Source: Pseudomonas fulva
GTDB lineage: Bacteria; Pseudomonadota; Gammaproteobacteria; Pseudomonadales; Pseudomonadaceae
Reading direction: 5' to 3'
DNA: 64,000 nt
Assembly: GCF_015680705.1 (NCBI RefSeq)
Contig: NZ_JADNYP010000005.1
Location: 244,185 to 308,184 of the forward strand
The first letter of the stretch is position 1, and every line of letters starts with the position of its first letter. Positions 54,957 to 64,000 of the stretch are shown here, one piece after another. A program made the position numbers and the translations under genes. The notes beneath the pieces were generated by a model. It did not search any database. It was not told the origin of the DNA and saw only the letters and a program-made list of their open reading frames with translations.

Positions 54957-56576
54957 ATGCATCGACTTACTCGCTTGGGCTGTAGTTTGTTGCTGGCTGC
55001 CGCCTGTTCCGGTGCCGCGATGGTTGCGAATGCCGCATTGCTGCAGGTGGGCCAGAAGGTCGAGGGCCGTGTCGACGAGCGGCAGTCGGCAGCCTGGCGG
55101 CTCGCCCTCCGGGACAGGGATTTCGTACAGGGTCGGGTCGACGGCGACGTCAGTCTGCGCCTGCTCGATGGCGAAGGGAAACCCTTGCGACTGCTGGTCG
55201 ACGGACTCGACCAGAACCGTGACTTCATGTTCGTCGCCCCCGCGCAGGGGCAGTTCCGGCTGCGCGCCGAGGCCATCCCGACCAGGCCGGGCGAGCGCTT
55301 CACGCTGGAACTGGAGCGGATCCAGCCAGCCAGCGCGCGACCCCAGCAATCGGCTGCACCCCTGGCCAGCCCGACACTGCGAGAGCTGGCTGGACATCTT
55401 GCCCAGGGCGGCACCACGCAAGCGTTCTGGAGCCTGCGCGAACAGCAGGGCACACCTCTGGTCGAACCAGTCCCAGGCAGACCTGACCTGCGTCTGGTGA
55501 CCTTCCTCTGGCGGGGCGCAAAGCATGACGTGAAAATCTTCGGTTCGCCGTCCGGCAAGCATGACCCTTTGCTGCGTCTGGGCGTCAGCGATGTCTGGTA
55601 CCGCAGCTATGAGGTGCCTGCCAGCGCCCGGCTCAGCTATCAGCTGGCGGCTGACGTACCACCTTCGCCCGACCGGCGCAGCTTGCTGGCCACTGCCCGC
55701 AGCGACCCGTTGAATCCGGCCATCTTTGCCGCCGACAGTGGCGATGATCCCTGGCTGTCCCGCTCGCGGCTGGAACTGCCCGATGCCGCGCCCCAGCCGT
55801 GGATCGTCAGGCGTGCGGACATCCCTCACGGCCAGCTCGAACGCCGACGTCTGGCCAGCCACTTACTAGGCAACGAACGGGATGTCTATGTGTATCGTCC
55901 GGCTGGCTGGCGTCAGGGTGATTCCGATCAGGCCTTGCTGGTACTTTTCGATGCCCATGCCTATACCCGGCAGGTGCCGACGCCGACGATACTCGACAAC
56001 CTGATTGCCGAGGGCCGCATTCCCCCCACCGCAGCGCTGATCATCGCCAATCCGAGCAGCCAGAGCCGCCAGCGAGAGCTGCCAGCCAATCCGCAGTTCG
56101 CCCGTTTCGTCGCCGAGGAGCTGATGCCGTGGGCCCGCGCGCAAGGCATCGGCGCAGTGGCTTCGCGGACCGTGGTTGGTGGCTCCAGCTATGGGGGCCT
56201 GGCATCGGCCTACCTGGGCTTGAAACATCCGGAACTGTTTGGCAACGTGCTGAGCATGTCCGGTTCCTACTGGTGGTCAAGGCCAGGCGAGGAGCCCGGC
56301 TGGCTGATCCGTGAGTACGCTGGTGCGCCGCGTCAGCCGCTGCGCTTCTACCTGCAGTCCGGCCTGTTCGAAGGACCGATGATTCTCGACACCAATCGGC
56401 ACCTGCGCGATGTGCTGCGAGCCAAGGAGTATCGGCTGGAGCAGGTCGAATACCCGGCCGGGCACGACTATCTGCAATGGCGGGGCAGCCTGGGCTGCGG
56501 CCTGGTCAGTCTGCTGGGCGAGGGAATCGCCAGCGTTGCGAAGGCCTGCGTGCCTGGCGCAGGCGAAGGGACCTGA
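54957..56576 (+). CDS. Exported Fes-like siderophore esterase
   Basis: A 539-residue protein. A cleavable signal (SLLLAAACSGAAMVANA) suggests the periplasm. An N-terminal beta-rich domain (about 27-290) resembles the enterobactin-esterase N-terminal domain; residues about 300-530 form an alpha/beta hydrolase with the nucleophile motif GGSSYGG and the catalytic His in PAGHDYLQWR. Fes enzymes hydrolyse ferric enterobactin; PfeE of P. aeruginosa does so in the periplasm. It starts nine bases after the receptor gene, so both belong to the same operon. Confidence 0.85.
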   Translation: MHRLTRLGCSLLLAAACSGAAMVANAALLQVGQKVEGRVDERQSAAWRLALRDRDFVQGRVDGDVSLRLLDGEGKPLRLLVDGLDQNRDFMFVAPAQGQFRLRAEAIPTRPGERFTLELERIQPASARPQQSAAPLASPTLRELAGHLAQGGTTQAFWSLREQQGTPLVEPVPGRPDLRLVTFLWRGAKHDVKIFGSPSGKHDPLLRLGVSDVWYRSYEVPASARLSYQLAADVPPSPDRRSLLATARSDPLNPAIFAADSGDDPWLSRSRLELPDAAPQPWIVRRADIPHGQLERRRLASHLLGNERDVYVYRPAGWRQGDSDQALLVLFDAHAYTRQVPTPTILDNLIAEGRIPPTAALIIANPSSQSRQRELPANPQFARFVAEELMPWARAQGIGAVASRTVVGGSSYGGLASAYLGLKHPELFGNVLSMSGSYWWSRPGEEPGWLIREYAGAPRQPLRFYLQSGLFEGPMILDTNRHLRDVLRAKEYRLEQVEYPAGHDYLQWRGSLGCGLVSLLGEGIASVAKACVPGAGEGT

Positions 56577-56592
56577 GGGCGCTGCGGCCTCG

Positions 56593-56613
56593 GCTTCTGG
56601 CCAGACCAGAAGC
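56593..56613 (+). terminator. Hairpin after the esterase gene
   Basis: GCTTCTGG (56593-56600), loop CCAGA, CCAGAAGC (56606-56613), a perfect 8-bp stem without a T-run, located between convergent esterase and gap genes. Confidence 0.45.
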
Positions 56614-56768
56614 TGCCCGTTCAGGCGTCTGGCCGCCAGTGGCAGGTTCAAGATCCTGGGCTGCTCTGCCGCCCATCGCGGCTGGTCCGGCGTCCCCGCC
56701 AAGGCCGCTGTGCAGCTCAGCCATTACGGATCCCCGACCAATGCCGAAACCGCGTCAACGCATCGCTC

Positions 56769-57770
56769 TCAACGCGCTCGCCACAGTGCCAGGCAGTTGT
56801 CCAGCATGCGATTGGAAAAGCCCCATTCGTTGTCGTACCAGGCCAGGACCTTGAGCATCCGGCCGCTGGCGCGGGTATGGTTGGCGTCGAAGATCGCCGA
56901 ACGAGGATCGTGGTTGAAGTCCCGCGAGACCAGGGGCAGCGTGTTGTAGCCAAGCACTGGCGAAGCGTCGCTGGCTTGGCGGAATGCTTCGTTCACCTGC
57001 TCGACGCTGGCTTGGCGAGCCAGGGTCACGGTCAGGTCCACCAGCGACACGTTGATCACCGGCACTCGTACCGCCATCCCGGTCAACTTGCCGGCCAGTT
57101 CCGGCAACACCAGCCCGACCGCCTCGGCCGCGCCGGTCTTGCTGGGAATCATCGACTGGGTGGCCGAGCGCGCCCGGTACGGGTCGCTGTGGCTGACATC
57201 GATGAGTACCTGGTCATTGGTGTAGGCATGGATGGTGGTCATCAGGCCCTGCTCGATGCCGAACGTGCGGTGCAGTACCTGGGCGACCGGCGCCAGGCAG
57301 TTGGTGGTGCACGAGGCATTGGAGATGACCTGGTGCGAGGCGCGCAGCACGTCGTGGTTGACCCCGTACACCACGGTCGCGTCGGCGCCCTTGGCCGGGG
57401 CCGAGACGATCACCTTGGCGGCGCCTGCGGCAAGATGCGCCGCGGCCTTGGCCCGGTCGGTGAAGAACCCCGTGCATTCGAGCACCACGTCGACGCCGGC
57501 AGCCCGCCAGGGCAGGTCGGCCGGTTCGCGGATCGCGCTCACCGCGATACGGTCGCCTTGCACGGTCAGGCTGTCGTGGTCGGCCTCGACCTGTGCATCG
57601 AATGGCCCATGTACGCTATCGTGCCTGAGCAGGTGCGCGTTGATCTGGTTGTCCCCCAGGTCGTTGATGGCGACTACCTGCAGGTCCTGGCGGTAGCCTT
57701 GGGTATACAGCGCCCGCAGGACGTTGCGTCCAATGCGGCCGAATCCGTTGATGGCGATGCGAAGCGTCAT
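56769..57770 (-). CDS. gap: Glyceraldehyde-3-phosphate dehydrogenase
   Basis: A 333-residue type [19 protein letters not shown] begins the NAD-binding fold; the catalytic Cys is C154 ([12 protein letters not shown]) with HxxTxxQ-type residues later. It makes 1,3-bisphosphoglycerate. In P. putida gap-1 lies divergent to edd and is repressed by HexR, and a HexR site is seen in the gap between them. Confidence 0.96.
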   Translation of the reverse strand: MTLRIAINGFGRIGRNVLRALYTQGYRQDLQVVAINDLGDNQINAHLLRHDSVHGPFDAQVEADHDSLTVQGDRIAVSAIREPADLPWRAAGVDVVLECTGFFTDRAKAAAHLAAGAAKVIVSAPAKGADATVVYGVNHDVLRASHQVISNASCTTNCLAPVAQVLHRTFGIEQGLMTTIHAYTNDQVLIDVSHSDPYRARSATQSMIPSKTGAAEAVGLVLPELAGKLTGMAVRVPVINVSLVDLTVTLARQASVEQVNEAFRQASDASPVLGYNTLPLVSRDFNHDPRSAIFDANHTRASGRMLKVLAWYDNEWGFSNRMLDNCLALWRAR

Positions 57771-57834
57771 GTCGATACCTCTGGCGGACTGATGGAAGCT
57801 ATGGCAACAATTGCAGCTTACTGAAACGATTTTG

Positions 57835-57849
57835 TTGTTGGAATGACAA
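57835..57849. promoter_or_regulatory. HexR operator between gap and edd
   Basis: TTGT-N7-ACAA (TTGTTGGAATGACAA) fits the HexR consensus TTGT-N7/8-ACAA exactly. It is 64 bases upstream of gap and 186 bases upstream of edd. HexR releases it when bound to 2-keto-3-deoxy-6-phosphogluconate. Confidence 0.85.
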
Positions 57850-58035
57850 GATTATTTGCAGAATCTTAGAAAGCAAGCCCAAATTTGGGTTGAATTTTCT
57901 TGAAACATACAAAAGTTGCTCGGGCAAGTCTCATTTCATGATGTAGCCGGGACCTTGCGGCACGCGCCGAGGTTGCATCCAGTCGACATGAGCACACGCC
58001 CAGACAACCCTGACAGCCAGCCTGGAGTCCCGTAC

Positions 58036-59858
<1,823 letters not shown>

Positions 59859-59862
<4 letters not shown>

Positions 59863-60818
59863 GCGCCTTGCTGGTAGGAGACATCGGCGGAACCAACGCG
59901 CGTTTCGCGCTCTGGCGAGACCGGCAGTTGCACCACGTGCAGGTCTTCGCGACGGCCGATTACCCGAACGTCGAACTGGCCATCGGCGCCTACCTGGAAA
60001 ACCAGGGCATTGCCCGGGGAGGGCTGGCGGCGGTCTGCCTGGCCGTCGCCGGGCCGGTCGACGGCAACGAATTCCACTTCACCAACAATCACTGGCGCAT
60101 CGATCGTCGCGCTTTCTGCCGGACCCTGCAGGTCGAGCGGCTCTTGCTGATCAACGATTTTTCCGCCATGGCGCTGGGGATGACCTGTCTGCAGGAGGGC
60201 GAGTACCTCGAGGTCTGTCCGGGGAACGCCGACCTGTCGCGCCCGGCGCTGGTCATCGGGCCGGGTACCGGGCTTGGCGTGGCCGGCCTGTTGCACCTCG
60301 ATGGCAGGCGCTGGCTGGCCTTGCCGGGCGAGGGCGGGCATGTGGACCTGCCGGTGGGCAATGCGCGAGAGGCGGCGATTCACCAGCAGATCCATGTCCA
60401 GCTCGGTCATGTCAGCGCCGAGAACGTGCTCAGCGGCGGTGGCCTGGTGCGCTTGTACCAGGCCATGTGTGCCCTCGATGGCGACGTCCCCAGGCATGCC
60501 TCGCCAGCCGCCATCACCGACGCCGCGCTAGGTGGCGAGCCACGGGCGCTGGCAGTGGTCGAGCAGTTCTGCCGCTTCTTCGGCCGGGTGGTGGGCAACA
60601 GCGTGCTTACCCTCGGTGCCCGTGGCGGTGTATATATCGTCGGTGGCGTGATCCCGCGCTTCGCCGAGCTGTTCATGCGTAGCGGCTTTGTCGCCAGTCT
60701 GTCGGACAAAGGCGTCATGAGTGATTACCTGGCTGGCATTCCGGTGTGGTTGGTGACCGCAGAGTTTTCCGGATTGCTGGGCGCGGGAGTCGCCCTGCAA
60801 CAGGCGATCGAGCACTGA
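59859..60818 (+). CDS. glk: Glucokinase
   Basis: A 319-residue ROK-unrelated, E. coli Glk-type glucokinase. The phosphate loop is [13 protein letters not shown] (7-19), and [13 protein letters not shown] and [11 protein letters not shown] follow. It phosphorylates glucose to glucose-6-phosphate, feeding Zwf and Edd. It is translationally coupled to edd and is followed by the gltRS pair after 39 bases. Confidence 0.95.
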
Positions 60819-60857
60819 GTTGGGTCAAGCGGGCAGCAGACCCGCGCATTTCAAGGG

Positions 60858-61589
60858 ATGGAACATTTGAGTACTGCCGGACGATCGATCCTGATGGTCG
60901 ACGACGATCAGGACATCCGCGAACTTCTGCAGGCCTACCTGAGTCGTGCCGGATTCCAGGTACAGGCGGTGGCCGATGGCCAAGGCTTTCGCCAGGCGCT
61001 GGACACCCGCAGTCACGACCTGGTGATCCTCGACGTCATGCTGCCGGATGACGACGGCTTCAACCTGTGTCGCTGGATCCGCCAGCATCCACGCCAGGCT
61101 CGGGTGCCGATCATCATGCTGACGGCCAGTTCCGATGAGGTCGATCGGGTGATCGGTCTGGAGCTGGGGGCGGACGATTATCTCGGCAAGCCATTCAGTC
61201 CTCGCGAACTGCAGGCGCGCATCAAGGCCCTGCTGCGGCGCGCCACCTTCGGCGAACCGGCCGCCAGCCCGGTGCTGGCCTTTGCCGACTGGCGCCTGGA
61301 TACGGTCAGCCATCGCCTGTCTCATCGCGATGGCGAGGAAGTCTTCCTGACCGGCGCGGATTTCGCCCTGCTCAGGCTGTTCCTCGAGCATCCCCAGCAG
61401 ATCCTCGACCGTTATACGATCGGCAACGCCACCCGTGGTCGTGAGCCAATGCCGCTGGATCGGATCGTCGACATGGCGGTCAGCCGCCTGCGCCAAAGGC
61501 TGCGTGACACGGATCGGCCGGCACGCCTGATCCGCACCGTGCGAGGCAGCGGCTACCTGCTGGCGGCCGATGTCAGCCCGGTGCGCTGA
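60858..61589 (+). CDS. gltR: GltR/GtrR-type response regulator
   Basis: A 243-residue OmpR-family regulator. The receiver domain has acidic D15-D17 and phospho-acceptor D59 (LVILDVMLPDDDG); the winged-helix domain covers about 140-240 with RTVRGSGYLLAA at the end. In P. putida this regulator, with the kinase downstream, controls the gts glucose transporter and glucose catabolism. It starts near an ATG without a strong Shine-Dalgarno; an internal start is possible. Confidence 0.88.
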   Translation: MEHLSTAGRSILMVDDDQDIRELLQAYLSRAGFQVQAVADGQGFRQALDTRSHDLVILDVMLPDDDGFNLCRWIRQHPRQARVPIIMLTASSDEVDRVIGLELGADDYLGKPFSPRELQARIKALLRRATFGEPAASPVLAFADWRLDTVSHRLSHRDGEEVFLTGADFALLRLFLEHPQQILDRYTIGNATRGREPMPLDRIVDMAVSRLRQRLRDTDRPARLIRTVRGSGYLLAADVSPVR

Positions 61590-63027
61590 GCGCCGCTGGC
61601 GCCTGCTGCCGCGCTCGCTGCTCGGGCGCATGCTGGCGCTCACGTTGCTGGCGACCGTGCTTGCGCAGGGGCTATCGAGCCTGATCTGGGTGCCGCAACT
61701 GCGAGCCAGCCAGTTGCAGGGCCTGCAGGCGACTGCTCGCAGCCTGGCCTATTCGGTGAGCGCCAGCGTCAGCTATTTCCGTTCATTGCCAGTGGCCTAC
61801 CGTCCCATGGTGCTGGAGCAGTTGCGCAACATGGGGGGCACGCGCTTCTTCGTCTCGCTCAACGCGCAGCCCCTGGGCATGCCGAGCCTGCCAGCCAGCT
61901 CGCACAGGCAAATCGTGCTCGATGCGTTCATCGATGTGCTGCATCGACGCTTGGGCGCCGATCTCGAGATCGACGTGGCGTTCGTCAGCCCGAGCGACTT
62001 GCGCCTGTTCAACAGCGGCCTGAGGCTCGACGAGCTGCCGCGCTCCTGGGCCCACTACGCCCTGACGCTCGATCCGCTCGATCCGCCGGTACTGGTCACG
62101 CAGATCCGTCTGGCCGAAGGCGAATGGCTGTACATCGCCTCGCTGTTGCCCGAGCCCTATACCATGCTGCAAGCGTCTGGCCTGCCACGCCAGCAGCTAG
62201 GCTTCATGGCTGTCACCAGTGCCTTGCTACTGCTGTTCATCGGTTTGCTGGTGCGTTGGCAGAGCCGTCCGCTCAAGCGCCTGGCAAGGGCTGCCCGAGA
62301 AATGTCGCTGGGCGCCGAGGTGGCCCCGTTGCCTGCGCGGGGCGGCAGCGAAGTGGTCGAGGTGACTCGCGCGTTCAATCACATGCACGAGCGCATCAGC
62401 CGCTACCTGACCGAGCGGGGGCAGCTGTTCAGCGCCATTTCCCACGATCTGCGAACCCCGATCACGCGCTTGCGCCTGCGTGTCGAACTGATAGAGGACG
62501 AGTCCTTGCAGGCGCGGTTCGGCCGCGACCTTGACGAGTTGGAGCTGCTGGTCAAGGGTGCACTGCAGTGCGTGAAGGACACCGACATCCACGAGAACAT
62601 CGAGCCGGTGGATCTCGACCAGGTGCTGGAGATACTCGTCGAGCCGTATCTGGGCGATGGACGCATCACGCTCGAAGGGCGGGCCATCGCACCTTATCCG
62701 GGCAAGCCGCTGGCCTTGCGGCGCTGCATCGGCAACCTGATCGACAATGCCATCAAGTACGGCGAGCGTGCGCACGTACGAGTGCTCGACAGTGCCAGCG
62801 GCTTCGTCCTGCAAGTGGACGACCAGGGGCCGGGTGTACCGGCCAGGCGCATGCAGCACGTGTTCCAGCCACATGTCCGGCTGGCCGGGCGCCAGCAGGG
62901 CTATGGCCTGGGCCTGGGCATCGCGCGCAGCATTGCCCATGGCCATGGCGGCGAAGTCAGCCTGCTCAACCTGCCGCGCGGCGGACTGCGGGTCACGCTC
63001 AGCCTGCCGCGTGAGCCAGGTGCCTGA
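61570..63027 (+). CDS. gltS: GltS/GtrS-type sensor histidine kinase
   Basis: A 485-residue inner-membrane kinase: membrane segments at about 20-40 and 210-230, periplasmic domain between them, HAMP, HisKA (FSAISHDLRTPITRLR, about 292-307) and HATPase motifs (NLIDNAIKYGE, DDQGPGVP, GYGLGLGIARSIAHGHGG). GtrS of P. aeruginosa senses 2-ketogluconate or 6-phosphogluconate. The ATG at 61570 overlaps gltR by 20 bases and is somewhat uncertain. It is unrelated to the glutamate transporter also called gltS. Confidence 0.87.
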   Translation: MSARCAERRWRLLPRSLLGRMLALTLLATVLAQGLSSLIWVPQLRASQLQGLQATARSLAYSVSASVSYFRSLPVAYRPMVLEQLRNMGGTRFFVSLNAQPLGMPSLPASSHRQIVLDAFIDVLHRRLGADLEIDVAFVSPSDLRLFNSGLRLDELPRSWAHYALTLDPLDPPVLVTQIRLAEGEWLYIASLLPEPYTMLQASGLPRQQLGFMAVTSALLLLFIGLLVRWQSRPLKRLARAAREMSLGAEVAPLPARGGSEVVEVTRAFNHMHERISRYLTERGQLFSAISHDLRTPITRLRLRVELIEDESLQARFGRDLDELELLVKGALQCVKDTDIHENIEPVDLDQVLEILVEPYLGDGRITLEGRAIAPYPGKPLALRRCIGNLIDNAIKYGERAHVRVLDSASGFVLQVDDQGPGVPARRMQHVFQPHVRLAGRQQGYGLGLGIARSIAHGHGGEVSLLNLPRGGLRVTLSLPREPGA

Positions 63028-63034
63028 ACGTGAA

Positions 63035-63052
63035 TGTCACCATCCGGTGACA
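63035..63052 (+). promoter_or_regulatory. Palindrome between gltS and gtsA
   Basis: TGTCACC (63035-63041), ATCC, GGTGACA (63046-63052), a perfect 7-bp repeat eight bases after the gltS stop. It could be a terminator of gltS or an operator for gtsA; the following ATTCTCC is not a real U-tract. Confidence 0.45.
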
Positions 63053-63172
63053 ATTCTCCATCCTTTCGTGACCTGGCGCCCATTGCGCTCTCGGTAGACT
63101 CCCAGCAGCTTTTGACCGGCCGCGTCACCCGTACCTGGCTGGATTGGCATAACAACAAGAAAGGGGTTTTCG

Positions 63173-64000
63173 ATGAATACGTTCAGTCGACTCGCCGCGG
63201 CCGTGTCTGTCGCCGCCTTCCTGCCGGTTGCCGCCCTGGCGGATGACAAAGGCAGCGTGGAGGTGCTGCATTGGTGGACCTCCGGTGGCGAGGCCGCCGC
63301 CTTGAAGACACTCAGGGAGCAGGTCGAGAAGGATGGCTTCACCTGGCGCGACAACGCGGTCGCCGGTGGCGGTGGCGCAGCGGCCATGACCGTGCTCAAG
63401 AGCCGCGCGGTAGCTGGCAATCCGCCCGCGGCCGCGCAGATCAAGGGGCCCGATATCCAGGAGTGGGGCGCACTTGGCCTGCTCACCCAGCTGGACGAGG
63501 TGGCGGCGGCGAACCACTGGGATACGCTGCTGCCGGCCAAGGTCGCCGAGATCATGAAGTACGACGGGCACTACGTCGCAGTACCGGTGAACATCCACCG
63601 GGCCAACTGGCTATGGATCAACCCCGAGGTCTTCGAAAAGGCCGGCGCCAGCATTCCCACTACCCTGGACGAACTGTTCGCCGCCGCCGACAAGCTCAGG
63701 GCGGCGGGCTTCCTGCCGCTGGCCCATGGCGGGCAGCCATGGCAGGACAGCACGGTATTCGAAGACGTGGTGCTGAGCGTCATGGGCCCGAAGGGCTATC
63801 ACCAGGCCTTCGTCGTGCTGGATGAGCAGGCCCTCACTGGCGCCGGCATGGTCGAAGCCTTCAGGACCTTGCAGCGCCTGGGCACCTACATGGATGCCAA
63901 CCGCGCCGGGGGCGCCGGGGGCGGGGGGGGGGGGGGGGGGGGGGCCGGGGCGGGGGGGGGGGGGCGGGGGGGGGGGGGGGGGGCGGGGGGGGGGGGGGGG
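63173..64000 (+). CDS. gtsA: GtsA-like ABC glucose-binding protein, truncated at the window end
   Basis: A periplasmic sugar-binding protein. It begins with signal [23 protein letters not shown] (cleaved before DDK), then [24 protein letters not shown] and other family blocks; Pseudomonas GtsA is about 428 residues. About 245 are readable before the frame runs into poly-G at 63908. The ATG at 63173 follows an A-rich, AAGGGG stretch. It should deliver glucose to the GtsBCD importer whose genes would lie beyond the window. Confidence 0.92.
   Translation, partial: MNTFSRLAAAVSVAAFLPVAALADDKGSVEVLHWWTSGGEAAALKTLREQVEKDGFTWRDNAVAGGGGAAAMTVLKSRAVAGNPPAAAQIKGPDIQEWGALGLLTQLDEVAAANHWDTLLPAKVAEIMKYDGHYVAVPVNIHRANWLWINPEVFEKAGASIPTTLDELFAAADKLRAAGFLPLAHGGQPWQDSTVFEDVVLSVMGPKGYHQAFVVLDEQALTGAGMVEAFRTLQRLGTYMDANRAGGAGGGGGGGGGAGAGGGGRGGGGGAGGGGG
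63908..64000. other. Poly-G artefact at the window end
   Basis: Almost all bases are G with scattered C. It does not fit a GtsA homologue from this point and does not look like biological DNA. It is best treated as low-quality sequence. Confidence 0.85.

Noticed and set aside
63908..64000. Glycine-rich protein tail
   Set aside because: The G-run is a sequencing artefact; GtsA homologues have no such region.

Overview
The window is a 64 kb piece of a Pseudomonas chromosome, almost certainly from the P. putida group. The evidence is high GC content, GroESL and pyruvate kinase in a Pseudomonas setting, a TurA/MvaT-type H-NS protein, ColRS-WarAB, BifA-SodB-ArgO-ArgP, a McpG-like chemoreceptor and the Entner-Doudoroff cluster gap-edd-glk-gltR-gltS-gtsA. 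It is mostly core genome. I saw no rRNA, tRNA, CRISPR array, prophage or insertion sequence. The last ~90 bases (from about 63908) are nearly pure G and look like a sequencing or assembly artefact at a contig end.

Layout. 1-9.7 kb: yajQ, an MscS channel, an MdfA-type MFS pump, ampG, an alkyltransferase-like protein, a DUF481 outer-membrane protein, a HugZ-like flavoprotein, fxsA and groESL behind a sigma-32-type promoter. 9.8-13.5 kb: colR-colS, then warA-warB and a small membrane or exported protein, with a ColR-box-like site in front of warA. 13.7-18.8 kb: four minus-strand genes (imelysin lipoprotein, di-haem c-type lipoprotein, second imelysin lipoprotein, DUF1513 Tat-type protein) behind a possible Fur site. 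19-24.8 kb: bifA (c-di-GMP phosphodiesterase), sodB, and argO divergent from argP, then an unusual SDR-like protein. 24.9-31.9 kb: a coiled-coil membrane protein and envelope-lipid genes (acpH, olsA, olsB, a YceI-like protein, a ClsB-type phospholipase D), then an NTF2-like protein, a GNAT and a nitrilase-family amidase. 32-37.6 kb: class I fumarase, a ferredoxin-type oxidoreductase, pykA, a lipoprotein and a PilZ protein. 37.7-48 kb: sbcB, turA, purU, a three-gene envelope operon (glycosyltransferase, DUF2334 deacetylase, YbhN-type membrane protein), mcpG, pit and a small protein. 48.2-50.8 kb: a candidate minus-strand sRNA, paired PcaR sites, pcaR and a pcaT-like permease. 51-56.6 kb: Fur-box/FecI/FecR/TonB receptor/periplasmic siderophore-esterase module. 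56.8-64 kb: gap-1 divergent from edd-glk-gltR-gltS, with a HexR operator between, then truncated gtsA.

How the genes work together. Three themes recur: envelope maintenance and stress (ColRS-WarAB, ornithine-lipid and cardiolipin enzymes, AmpG, MscS), iron (Fur-like sites, imelysin/di-haem cluster, FecIR-receptor-esterase, Fe-SOD) and sugar/aromatic carbon control (HexR-gap/edd, GltRS-Gts, PcaR-PcaT). Proteins tied to c-di-GMP are scattered through the window (YajQ, BifA, PilZ). The least described items are a dispersed ~100-120 bp intergenic element present three times and able to form several hairpins, the candidate sRNA that shares its upstream region with the PcaR operators, and the imelysin/di-haem/DUF1513 operon.
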